A stretch of DNA of 26,377 bases. It comes from CAYXZP01 sp964469485 (GTDB lineage: Bacteria > Desulfobacterota > Binatia > UBA1149 > CAYXZP01). Below the pieces are notes generated by a model that saw nothing but the letters and a program-made list of their open reading frames with translations, searched no databases and was not told where the DNA came from. This document shows, in pieces, positions 1-8,384 of the stretch. The stretch covers positions 1-26,377 of the forward strand of contig CAYXZP010000025.1 in NCBI GenBank assembly GCA_964469485.1, in the 5' to 3' direction. Both the position numbers and the translations under genes were made by a program. How positions within the stretch are numbered: the first letter of the stretch is position 1; every line of letters begins with the position of its first letter.

Positions 1-1
1 C

Positions 2-882
2 GGCTGCTCGGCAACCTGTCAGGCCGAGGCCAGAGGCGGCGGGCCGGCCGAGTGTGGCAACGACATTCCCGAACTCGGCGAGCAGTGCGAACCCGGCAAC
101 GTCATCGGCGCCGAAGGCTGTTCGCCCCAGTGCGAGTGGGAAATATCGCAGAACACGCACCAGGCCGGCTGCATCACGGCGATGAACGCCGGTTCGGCGA
201 AGTTCACGGGCAAGCGCGGCAAGGCCAACTTCAAGTGCGTCAAGAACCGCGGAAAGGGCAAGGCGCTCGATGCCACCGCTTGCCTGGCTGCCGACCCCAA
301 GGGGCAGCTACAGAAGGCCGCTGGCAAGAACCTCGCCACCGNNNNNNNNNNACGGGGGAGCCCGAGGGTTCAGCGCGGCAGGGGTGGCGCAAGAGACCGC
401 ACTTACGGCCGATGTCTTCGGCGCCGACCTGAACGCGGCCGTCATCGTGGCCGGCAATGACAAGGCGGCGAAGAAGCAGGCCAAGTGCCAGGCGGCCGTG
501 ATCAAGGATTACGAGAAGCTCATGACGGCTAAACTCAAGGCCTTCTACGACTGCAAGAAGGCCGGCTTTAAAGCCGTCGATAGCGAGGAGATCATAACGA
601 GAACCCAGCTCGGCGAGTGCATGACGGCTGACGACAAACGCAAGGTTCAAAAAACGATCAGCAAGCTGAGCATAGACATACTCAAGAAATGCGGCGGTAT
701 GGACACCGACGCGCTCTTCCCCGGGCAGTGCGCCGGCGCCTCGGACTTTGCCGGTTGTGTCGTCGATCGGGTCGAATGCCGTTCCTGTTTAATCCTCAGG
801 GCGGGCGACCGTCTGCCGCAGGTCTGCGACACCGTCGACGACAGCCAGTTAAACGCCAGCTGTGCGAGCGATACCACCGTGC
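2..882 (+). CDS. Secreted cysteine-rich protein, 5'-partial, interrupted by a gap
   Basis: The reading frame is open from the left edge, so the start lies outside the window. The first part holds a C-x-D/E-x-G-N type cysteine repeat (CGNDIPELGEQCEPGN, then GCSPQCEWE), the pattern of the DUF4215/myxococcal cysteine-rich family. Two related Lys/Ala-rich units follow, one before and one after the N gap at 342-351; each has a Cys near the start and a late Cys (for example NFKCVKNRGKGKA and FYDCKKAGFKA). The last part has several cysteines (CVVDRVECRSC) and runs into the second gap at 883. The frame changes across the first gap, so the true gap length is not 10. Similar Lys/Ala-rich secreted proteins recur in Binatota- and Myxococcota-like genomes; their function is unknown. 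It is probably extracellular or surface-attached, and no enzyme motif is visible. Confidence 0.6.
342..351. other. Assembly gap (10 N)
   Basis: This is a run of ten N inside the first cysteine-rich gene. The coding frame moves from frame 2 before the gap to frame 3 after it, which requires a true missing length divisible by three if the gene is continuous. The ten N are therefore a placeholder. Confidence 0.95.
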
Positions 883-892
883 NNNNNNNNNN
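883..892. other. Assembly gap (10 N)
   Basis: This is a run of ten N between the first cysteine-rich coding stretch (frame 3) and the next open stretch (frame 1). The flanking bases share no overlap. A true length divisible by three would join the two stretches into one protein ending at 1383. Confidence 0.95.
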
Positions 893-1383
893 TTTTGTTG
901 CGTGCATACCCTGAAGCAGCAGCGCAGGCAGTCACCGTGGAGGCAGCCCTTAACAATCTTCGCCATTTCTACGGCGGGGCTTACCACGGGACCTACGGGC
1001 AGATCATCCCGATCGCGGGCAAAAGGACAGCGGGTCCGGTCATCTGTGCCGGCGCATCTATCTGCTCGGGCGGGGATTCAGAGGGAGAGGCCTGTGGAGC
1101 CGACGCCGACTGCAGCGGAGGCACCTGCATGGAGTGTATGGGTGCAACGGCCGGGGACGTCATCGGGGACACACAGGCCCAGTACGTCATCTGGTACCCC
1201 GTAAATGCCGGATACACCCTGGAGGTTCGAAACGACAGCTCTGAACCGTGGCAGGATCCTTTCGCCGCGGGCGGCTTTGCGGCCTACGGATCGGTAAAAA
1301 CCATCACGACCTACGCCGGGGCCGAACACACCTTTGCGGGTTTCCTCGAGCACGCGGGCAACATCAAGGTGAGGCTGCGCTAG
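893..1383 (+). CDS. Hypothetical secreted-type protein, 5'-partial after the gap
   Basis: This frame is open from the gap to the TAG at 1381-1383, about 163 residues; the start is lost in the gap. The visible protein begins LLRAYPEAAAQ, then has a Gly/Tyr-rich stretch (HFYGGAYHGTYGQ), a cluster of cysteines (CAGASICSGG, CGADADCSGGTCMEC), and a Cys-free tail that looks beta-rich (YTLEVRNDSSEPW). The cysteine cluster resembles the short repeats of its neighbours, which suggests another exported protein. It is either a separate gene with its N-terminus in the gap or the C-terminal part of the gene that starts before position 1. I do not recognise a named family. Confidence 0.5.
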
Positions 1384-1486
1384 GGCCGTAAACAGGCCGA
1401 AAAGCCGATGTTGTGCCCTGTTCGCCCCGAATGGGGGGCAGACCCGGTGGACCTAGCACGGCCCGGTCTGGTACACCTAAGCGGTC

Positions 1487-4400
1487 TTGCGTTACGCTCG
1501 TGCCAGTCTCGCGGGCTTCCTGAGCGCCGTCTTTCTGCTGGCCCATGCTGGCCCGGCCTTTGCGACCTGGGTCAGTACGGCCGACCAAGTTTGTGACCCG
1601 GGCGATGATCCCTGCATCATCGACACGCAGGTGGATGTGGCCCGCGACGCCGTCCTCGACTTCGGCACACGTACGGTGCGCATCGTCCCCGGCGGCGAAC
1701 TGAACGTCGACATCTACGCCGGCACCGTGCAATGCGGCCGCTTCGAGGCCGCCGTCGGCCAGGCCATAGCCGTGCGTGCGCGCGGCAACGTGGTCGGAAC
1801 GATGATCGGCGGTGACTTCACGCTCGAGGTCTATCGCCGATGCGATGGCGACGGCCAGATCCGTTGCCTCGAGAACAGCGACTGCCCGACCAGTTCCTGC
1901 TCGATCGGCGACGGCTCGGTCCATCTTGACGGCAAGATACAGGGCAGTTCCGAGATGACGGCCGAGGTCACAATCATGGCCGCCGGCGATGTCACGGTGG
2001 ACCAGACGATCAACTTCGACGGCAACACCTATGATGCCGACGGGGGTGGCATCTTCATCGATTCCTACATGGGCTCGGTCACCATCAACGAACGGCTTAC
2101 GACAACCGGGGGCATAGAAGGGAGCGGAGGCGAGATTGCGATCGCAGCCGCCGGCGATGTCATGGTCAACGCAGACTGTGACGCCAGCGGCGGCGATCTC
2201 GACGGGGGTACTGTCGATCTAACGGCCGCTAACGACATCATCGTGGCCAGCGAGCTGAGGACCGACGCCAATGGAGGCTCGGGCTTCGGTTCCACAATCA
2301 CCCTTATCGCCAGCCGCGACATCCTCATCAACGGTTCGAATTCGAACAACAAGGCCATCGTCAGCGCCGACGGCAACCACTCGCAGGAAGAAAACATGGG
2401 CGGGGCCGGCGGCGACATCATTTTTACGGCCGGCCGTGACATCGCCGTTGGCGACCACGCCATCGTGCGTTCGACCGGGGCCAAGCCCAACGGATGGGGC
2501 CAGCCTCTGTGGTTCTCGGCCGGGGGCACGATAAGCGTGGCCGGTCAGCTCGAAAGCCGCGGCAAGGGCGGCCAGTCCAACGGCGGGACCATATACCTCG
2601 CCGCAAGCGATGACGTTCTGGTCGGAGGCACGGCCACTATCGATATCAGCGGCGGCCAGGCCGGCCTCGGCACCCTCGGCATAACGGCCGGCGGCGATCT
2701 GGTGATGGCCGNNNNNNNNNNTGGCCGGCGACGTTGACGGCACCACGGGCGGGACCAACGGCAGCATAAGCGCCGCTGTGGTCGGAGCGGCCGAATTCTC
2801 AGGCGCGATGATCTTCGACGGCAGTCTCGACGTTGCGGCCTGCACGATAGACATCACGGGCTCGGCCTTCATCAAGAACAAGGAAGACGCCAGCAGCAAC
2901 CGCCTGACCGGCCGCGAGCAGATAACGATTGCCGCGGGTGCCCAACTGATAGCCAGCGGCGCCGGCTCCACCAACGAGCTTATCTACCGGGACGCGGCCC
3001 TGCCGCCGTTGGTCCAGGGCAACGTCAACCCGGCGCCCGCGCTTACGGTGGATGCCAGCCTGGTGGCCTGTCCCGGTTGCGGCGACGGCGTCGTTCAGGC
3101 CGGCGAGCAGTGTGACGACGGCAACGAAACGGGCGGCGATTGCTGTTCGGCCGCCTGCCAGCTCGAGGCCGACGGAAGCTCTTGTGATGACGGGCTCTTT
3201 TGTACGGTCTCGGAAAGCTGCAACGCGGGGCAGTGCGGACAGGCTGCGTCCCGGGACTGCTCGGACTCGGACTCACAGTGTGGCCAAGGGGTCTGCTCGG
3301 AAGCTGAGGGGCAGTGCGTGGCCGACGCCCACGACGACGGTACGGTCTGCGATGACGGACTGTATTGCAGCACCAACGACCAGTGTGTGGCCGGCCAGTG
3401 CACTAGTGGCGGCGCGCGCGACTGTTCGGCGTTAGATACTCAGTGCACCGAAGGCCAATGCTCGGAAGACGAGGATCTCTGTAGCTCCGTTGCCCGCGAC
3501 GACGGAATCGTTTGCAACGACGGGCTCTATTGTACGGTGACCGATCAGTGCAGCGGCGGCCAGTGTGGCGGCGACCCGCGGGATTGTTCCGAACTTGACG
3601 GGCAGTGTCAGACCGGTGTCTGCTCCGAGGAGGCGGACTCGTGCGCAAGTCTTGCCAGGGACGACGGCACGGTCTGCGATGACGGACTGTATTGCAGCAC
3701 CAATGACCAGTGTGTGGACGGACAGTGCACGGGCGGCGGTCCGCGCGACTGTTCCGCGCTCGACACCCAGTGCACCGAGGGTCAGTGCTCGGAAGCGGAA
3801 AACGACTGTATTTCCGAGGACTTAGCGGCCGGGACCGCTTGCGATGACGGACTGTTTTGCACCGCCTCGGATGCCTGTAACGCCGGCTCTTGCACGGGAG
3901 ACGGCGACCCCTGCGGTGAGCTGGCCGAATGCGAGCGCCACTGCAACGAGCAAAACGACCTCTGCCTCACACCGGCCGGAACGGCCTGCACGGACGACGG
4001 CAACGCCTGCACCGACGACAGCTGTGACGCCGCCGGCGCTTGCGCCCACACGAACAACAGCGCCCCCTGTGACGACAATGACGCCTGTACCACCGCCGAC
4101 CAGTGCGCCGCCGGTCAGTGCGCAGGCGGGCAAGCGGTCGTCTGCGATGACGGGCTTGTCTGTAACGGACTCGAGAGTTGCGACAGTGCCGCCGGCTGTG
4201 TGGCCGGACAAGCGGTTCTGTGCAACGACGCCATAGACTGCACGCTTGACCTTTGCGACGAGCAGGAAGGGGGTTGTCTTTACTACCCCGACGACTGGGC
4301 CTGCCGCGACGACGACCTTTGCAGCCTGGACAGCTGTTCGGCTGAGACCGGTTGCAGCCACGATGTGGCGCCGCGGAACAACTGCGCCATGGCTGCCAAA

Positions 4401-4883
4401 GAGATGTTGCAGGTAAGTGACAAGGCCGGCGGCGCCAAGGACAAACTCAAGTGGAAGTGGCAAAAGGGTCCGCGCGTGGTCTTCGCCGAGCTGGGCCGGC
4501 CCGACGTTTCCACCGCGATGGCCCTTTGCATGTACGACGACGCTGAGGGCGAGGCCGGCCTTGCCGCACGCATCGATATCCCGACGGGGTCGGGCTGGCG
4601 TGCGGTCGGCGCCAAGGGTTTCAAGTTCAAGGACCGCGGGGCCGGCGGCGACGGTGTGTACAAGGTGATGATCAAGACCGGCCCGTCGGGCAAGACCAAG
4701 GCGATGCTTGCGGCCAAGGGCGAGAACCTGCCCTTGCCGGGCCCTGTCTCGGCCACCCGCTATTTCGAAATGGACCCCAAGGTCCGGGCCCAGCTCATCA
4801 ACGACAATGGTATGTGCTGGTCGGTCGAGCTAGGGTCGGCGCGCCGTAACACGGCCACCTTGTTCAAGGGCAAGGAGCCATAA
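1487..4883 (+). CDS. Large secreted protein: beta-helix region plus tandem cysteine repeats
   Basis: TTG at 1487 is the first possible start after an in-frame TAA at 1478, and it yields a clear signal peptide (hydrophobic core GFLSAVFLLAHAG, probable cleavage after AFA near residue 27). Residues of about 130-410 form repeats such as AAGDVTVD, ASRDILING and AGRDIAVGD, typical of right-handed beta-helix or haemagglutinin-like surface proteins. After the gap come a DUF4215-type unit (CGDGVVQAGEQCDDGN), five tandem repeats of 54-55 residues, five shorter cysteine repeats, and a Cys-poor C-terminal domain (KLKWKWQKGP ... GFKFKDRGAGGDGVYK) that I recognise from the ends of other secreted proteins in delta-like lineages. 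The frame changes at the gap, but a six-base flank overlap would restore it and give about 1126 residues. The role is probably surface adhesion or matrix; no catalytic motif is seen. Confidence 0.75.
2712..2721. other. Assembly gap (10 N), possibly a zero-length join
   Basis: The sequence before the gap ends TGGCCG and the sequence after it starts TGGCCG. Collapsing this six-base overlap restores one frame through the large cysteine-repeat gene, reading LVMAGDVDGTTGG across the join. The N run may therefore hide no missing sequence. Confidence 0.85.
3171..3977 (+). repeat. Five tandem 54-55-codon cysteine-rich coding repeats
   Basis: Units start at 3171, 3336, 3501, 3663 and 3828, so spacings are 165, 165, 162 and 165 bases. 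Each unit reads roughly D-G-x-x-C-D-D-G-L-[YF]-C, then D-Q-C-x-x-G-Q-C, R-D-C-S, and Q-C-x-x-G-x-C-S-E. Units 2 and 4 are nearly identical at DNA level (for example GATGACGGACTGTATTGCAG in both), which points to recent duplication or recombination between units. Unit 5 is the most divergent. From 3978 to about 4382 shorter, more degenerate cysteine repeats follow. Confidence 0.85.
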
Positions 4884-4906
4884 AGGCACAATAAAGGGGG
4901 TATAAG

Positions 4907-6325
4907 ATGAGAGTGTTCGACAAGTTCTGGATTGGCGGCCAGTGGGTGGAGCCCGACGGCAAGGGTTTCATCGACGTCGTGTCGTCTTCGTCCGAAGAGG
5001 TGGCGGGGCGCGTGCCCTCCGGCACGGCCAAGGACGCCGAGCGCGCCATCGCGGCGGCCCGCGCGGCCTTTGACGGGCATTGGGGAGAACGGACGCACGC
5101 GGAACGGGCCGAGTGGATCGGCAAGCTATCGGGCGGGCTGCAGGAGCGGATGATGGACATTGGCTCGACGATCTCCGAGGAGGTCGGCATGCCGATCAAC
5201 ATGTCGACGGCCATACAGGCCGGGCTGCCGATCGCGGTTACCGCCAGTTACACCGACATCATGGACAAGGTCGAGTGGGAGCGCGAGATCGGCAACTCGT
5301 TGGTTGTCAAGGAACCCATCGGCGTAGTCGCCGCGATCACCCCCTGGAACTACCCGTTGCACCAGATCATGGCCAAGGTGGCGCCGGCGCTGGCGGCCGG
5401 CTGCACGGTCGTGGTCAAGCCTTCATCTGAAGCGCCGATGAACGCCTTCATCCTCGGCGAGATATGTGAGGCCATAGGGCTGCCGGCCGGGGTCGTGAAC
5501 ATCGTCTCGGGCCCGGGCTCGGAGCTGGGCGAAACCCTAGCGGCACACGCGGACATCGACATGGTGAGCCTCACCGGCTCCACCGAGGCCGGACGCCGGG
5601 TAATGACGCTGGCCGCTCAGACCATCAAGCGGGTCACCCTGGAACTAGGCGGCAAGTCGGCCAGCGTCATCCTCGACGACGCCGATCTCGCGACCGCCGT
5701 GACCGGTGGCGTCAACAACGCCATGCTTAACAGCGGTCAGACCTGCTCGGCGTGGACCCGCATGATAGTGCCGCGCGGCAAGCAAAAGGAGGCCGGAGAG
5801 ATCGCCGAGGCCGCCCTTGCCACGCTGCCGCTCGGCCTTTCCGACGACCCGGAGGCCAAGCTCGGCCCCCTGGTGTCGGACAAACAGCGGGCCACGGTCC
5901 TGTCCTACATAGAGAAGGGTCGCGAGGCCGGTGCCGAGCTGATCTGCGGCGGTGCGCGGCCCGAACGGTTCGGTAAGGGCTATTTTGTCGAACCGACGAT
6001 CTTCGCCGGGGTCGAGAACGGCATGACGATCGCGCAGGAGGAGATATTTGGGCCGGTGCTGTCCATCATCCCCTACGACGAGGAGGACGAGGCCGTACGT
6101 ATTGCCAACGACACGATCTACGGTCTTGGCGGCGGCGTGTGGTCGGGCGACGAGGACCGCGCAATGCGCGTGGCCCGCAAGATGCGAACGGGGCAGGTCG
6201 ACATCAACGGCGGTGGCTTCAACACGCTGGCGCCGTTCGGTGGCTACAAGCAGTCGGGGCTCGGCCGTGAACTCGGCGAGTTCGGAATGGAGGAGTTCTT
6301 CGAGACCAAAAGCCTGGCTCGGTGA
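4907..6325 (+). CDS. NAD(P)-dependent aldehyde dehydrogenase
   Basis: This 472-residue protein is a full-length member of the ALDH superfamily, which oxidises aldehydes to acids with NAD(P)+. Visible motifs are the cofactor-binding region PWNYPLHQIMAKVAPAL and VVKPSSEAP, the general-base Glu246 in LELGGKS, the nucleophile Cys280 in NSGQTCSAW (34 residues apart, as in ALDH2), the EEIFGPVL motif, and a C-terminal PFGGYKQSGLGRELG. The ATG follows a purine-rich AAAGGGGG about six bases upstream. It starts 23 bases after the cysteine-rich gene and ends nine bases before the convergent LemA gene. The substrate cannot be told from sequence; a role in lipid or side-chain aldehyde oxidation would fit the catabolic genes downstream. 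Confidence 0.93.
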   Translation: MRVFDKFWIGGQWVEPDGKGFIDVVSSSSEEVAGRVPSGTAKDAERAIAAARAAFDGHWGERTHAERAEWIGKLSGGLQERMMDIGSTISEEVGMPINMSTAIQAGLPIAVTASYTDIMDKVEWEREIGNSLVVKEPIGVVAAITPWNYPLHQIMAKVAPALAAGCTVVVKPSSEAPMNAFILGEICEAIGLPAGVVNIVSGPGSELGETLAAHADIDMVSLTGSTEAGRRVMTLAAQTIKRVTLELGGKSASVILDDADLATAVTGGVNNAMLNSGQTCSAWTRMIVPRGKQKEAGEIAEAALATLPLGLSDDPEAKLGPLVSDKQRATVLSYIEKGREAGAELICGGARPERFGKGYFVEPTIFAGVENGMTIAQEEIFGPVLSIIPYDEEDEAVRIANDTIYGLGGGVWSGDEDRAMRVARKMRTGQVDINGGGFNTLAPFGGYKQSGLGRELGEFGMEEFFETKSLAR

Positions 6326-6334
6326 GCAACCGGG

Positions 6335-6895
6335 CTAGAACTTGACCTCGGGGATCTCTTTGGCCGCTTCGGGCACATCGAAGTACTCGCGTCCTTCGAA
6401 GTCGAAGAATCGCGCCACCAGGTTGGTCGGGAAACGCTTGGTCGTCGTGTTGTAGGCGCGCACCGATTCATTGTAGCGCATGCGCGCCACGGCGATACGG
6501 TTCTCGGTGCCGGCCAGTTCATCCTGCAGACGTAGAAAGTTCTGGTCGGATTTGAGTTCCGGGTAGCGCTCGACGACCACCATCAGGCGCGACAGCGCGC
6601 CGCTCAGCGCGTTGGACGCGTCCATGGCCTCGGCCGGACTGCCGGCCCCGGCCACACGGCTACGAGCCTCGGTGACGCTCAACAGCACGTCCTTTTCCTG
6701 GGCCGCAAAGCCCTTGACCGTGTTGACGAGATTGGGAATGAGATCGTTACGGCGCTTTAGCTGGTTATCGATCTCGCTCCAGGCCGCATCGACGCCCTCC
6801 TGCTGGGTTACCAAGCGGTTGTAGCCGCAGCCGCTCGCAAGCGGCGTGATGGCCAACAGGGCCAGCACCAGGACAGTTCTTGTCACGCGTTCCAT
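6335..6895 (-). CDS. lemA: LemA family lipoprotein-like protein
   Basis: The 186-residue protein matches LemA: a hydrophobic N-terminus, then GYNRLVTQQEGVDAAWSEID, QLKRRNDLIPNLVNTVKG and the late motif YNESVRAYNTTTKRFP. The N-terminus ends in L-A-S-G-C (Cys23), a plausible lipobox, so it may be a lipoprotein. The function of LemA is unresolved; it is usually encoded next to TPM-domain proteins, as here. Its ribosome site AAGGAG overlaps the TAA stop of the upstream TPM gene, and the genes are 14 bases apart, so the two are very likely co-translated. It is the last gene of the long minus-strand block. Confidence 0.93.
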   Translation of the reverse strand: MERVTRTVLVLALLAITPLASGCGYNRLVTQQEGVDAAWSEIDNQLKRRNDLIPNLVNTVKGFAAQEKDVLLSVTEARSRVAGAGSPAEAMDASNALSGALSRLMVVVERYPELKSDQNFLRLQDELAGTENRIAVARMRYNESVRAYNTTTKRFPTNLVARFFDFEGREYFDVPEAAKEIPEVKF

Positions 6896-6909
6896 CTATC
6901 GAGATCTCC

Positions 6910-7656
6910 TTAAAAGCCGCGTCCGGCCCCGCCGCCACCGAAGCCGCCGCCCATTCCGAAGCCCCCGCCGCCGAAACCTCCGCCGAAGCCACCACCACCG
7001 AAACCGCCTCCGAAGAACATCGGCATGAACATCATGCGGCGGCGGCGCCCGCGCATGAATAGACCGGGCAGCCCGAAAAAGAGCAAGTAGGGCAGCATGA
7101 GGGGATTGCCGCGCCGCCGTACGCGGCGGCCTTGGTAGGGCGCCACACCGGTGAGCTTGACGCCGGCGTCGGAGGCAATGAGGGCCGCGGCGGCGGCCAT
7201 GCCGTTATAGACCCCCGTGCCGAAATCCCCGCGGCGGACGTGTGGTACAACGTGCTGGTCGAGGATGGCGCCGGTCTTGCCGTCGGGCAGGAGTCCCTCG
7301 AGGCCGTAACCGGTAAAGAAACGAATACGCCGTTCGTCGATGGCCACGAGCAAGAGAAGGCCGTTGTCCTTGCCGGCCTGCCCGAGCTTCCAGGCCTCGA
7401 CCACCCGCATTCCGTAGCTGAACTCATCGAGCGGCGCGACGCTCTTGACCGTGAGCACCGCGATCTCGGCCCCGGTCTTGGCCTTGAGCTCGCGCGCCAG
7501 CGACTCGATGGCCGCCTCGTGGGTGGCCGACAGCACGGCGGCCTCGTCGACGACCGGTCCGGCCCGCCCCGGGATGAGCGCGCCTTCTTTGGCCACAGCC
7601 GCCGCCGTAACGACCAGCAGCAGGCCCAGGGCGGCCACGAGGGGGCGGCGGGCCAT
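6910..7656 (-). CDS. TPM-domain (YgcG/DUF4178-neighbour type) exported protein with Gly-rich tail
   Basis: This 248-residue protein has an N-terminal signal-like segment (LVAALGLLLVVTAAAVA), a TPM domain of about 130 residues (GPVVDEAAVLSATHEAAIESL, TGAEIAVLTV, GKDNGLLLLVAIDERRIRF, GYGLEGLLPDG), a membrane-like segment (LMLPYLLFFGLPGLFM) and a Gly/Phe-rich tail after a basic stretch. This is the usual architecture of TPM proteins paired with LemA. TPM domains have been linked to phosphatase activity and to photosystem repair in plants, but the bacterial role is unclear. I chose the ATG at 7656 because it overlaps the TGA of the upstream gene (TGATG), a sign of coupling; a TTG lies one codon further upstream. 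Confidence 0.9.
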   Translation of the reverse strand: MARRPLVAALGLLLVVTAAAVAKEGALIPGRAGPVVDEAAVLSATHEAAIESLARELKAKTGAEIAVLTVKSVAPLDEFSYGMRVVEAWKLGQAGKDNGLLLLVAIDERRIRFFTGYGLEGLLPDGKTGAILDQHVVPHVRRGDFGTGVYNGMAAAAALIASDAGVKLTGVAPYQGRRVRRRGNPLMLPYLLFFGLPGLFMRGRRRRMMFMPMFFGGGFGGGGFGGGFGGGGFGMGGGFGGGGAGRGF

Positions 7657-8384
7657 CAAGAGGCCAGACCGTCGGCGATACGGACCAATGCGCGCACCTC
7701 GGCGAGATAGGACTCGAACAAGGGCTCCAGGTCGGAAGCGGCCGGACGCTTGGCGCCGGCGTCGAGCAGTCGCGACATGGTCGGCAAGCGGCAGTCGAAG
7801 GCGCGTTCAGCCTCGGCCAGCAGTTCGGCGGGCGAGTCCGGGCGGGGCCGGTCGGCAAGGTAGAGCATTGCGCGGACCGCGGGCAGGAACCCGGCCGGGG
7901 TTTGCGCGAGCAGCCGGCGCATCGTCGAGCGCCGGCCGCCGCACTCGAGGTAGGCTTCCCACAGATGCAGCATCTTGCCGCGGGCCTGCTCCTCGGTCTC
8001 GATCCGCAGGTGCTCGCGGTCGATCGGCTGTTCGGCGAAAGGGTCGGTCTCGCCGTGGATGAGTCTGTGTTCGTCGCCTATCTCGAGAAATTCCAGCGGG
8101 AAGACATCGAGCGAACTCTCGATGTAGAGAGGGTCCATGACCAGCGGTGTGTCGATGTGCCGCCTTGCCCAGGCGCGGATGCGCGGCCGCATGCGGCGTA
8201 GCAACTCGGGGCTTACCTGGTCGAGCACGACGACCAGTTTGAGCCGCGTGCGTTTGGGCCTGTAGGCCGGCGTTACCGCTTCACCGCAAAGGGCGACCGC
8301 ACGCAGGTGCTCGCCGTAGAGCTCGACCAGCTCGGCCAGCGTCTTGTCGAGACGATTGCGGTCCTTGGCATGGAGATCAGACAA
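7656..8384 (-). CDS. Degenerate nucleotidyltransferase-like protein, hypothetical
   Basis: This 242-residue cytoplasmic protein starts at a TTG at 8384 that overlaps the end of the acyl-CoA synthetase gene by eight bases; no better start is visible, and a longer open frame upstream lies antiparallel-free but wholly inside the synthetase gene. The segment YGEHLRAVALCGEAVTP followed by TRLKLVVVLDQ follows the shape of minimal nucleotidyltransferases (L-x-G-S-x ... S-D-I-D-L-x-V-V-L), but the metal-binding D-x-D is replaced by R-x-K. The second half is helical (EEQARGKMLHLWEAYLECGG). I infer a nucleotidyltransferase fold without catalysis; the fold is not proven. Overlaps with both neighbours put it in the LemA/TPM unit. 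Confidence 0.75.
   Translation of the reverse strand: MSDLHAKDRNRLDKTLAELVELYGEHLRAVALCGEAVTPAYRPKRTRLKLVVVLDQVSPELLRRMRPRIRAWARRHIDTPLVMDPLYIESSLDVFPLEFLEIGDEHRLIHGETDPFAEQPIDREHLRIETEEQARGKMLHLWEAYLECGGRRSTMRRLLAQTPAGFLPAVRAMLYLADRPRPDSPAELLAEAERAFDCRLPTMSRLLDAGAKRPAASDLEPLFESYLAEVRALVRIADGLAS

Noticed and set aside
1384..1486. Possible terminator in the region between the second and third genes
   Set aside because: A CCCC-GAAT-GGGG hairpin is visible near 1425-1438, but no T tract follows and the outer stem is broken, so it is not supported.
2219..2974. Long minus-strand open frame opposite the beta-helix gene
   Set aside because: It is low-complexity Ala/Pro-rich, runs through the N gap, has no family features, and mirrors the GC-rich codon positions of the plus-strand gene.
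3171..3977. Possible CRISPR or non-coding tandem array
   Set aside because: The period is a multiple of three, similarity is strongest in the coding frame at Cys codons, and there are no unique spacers.
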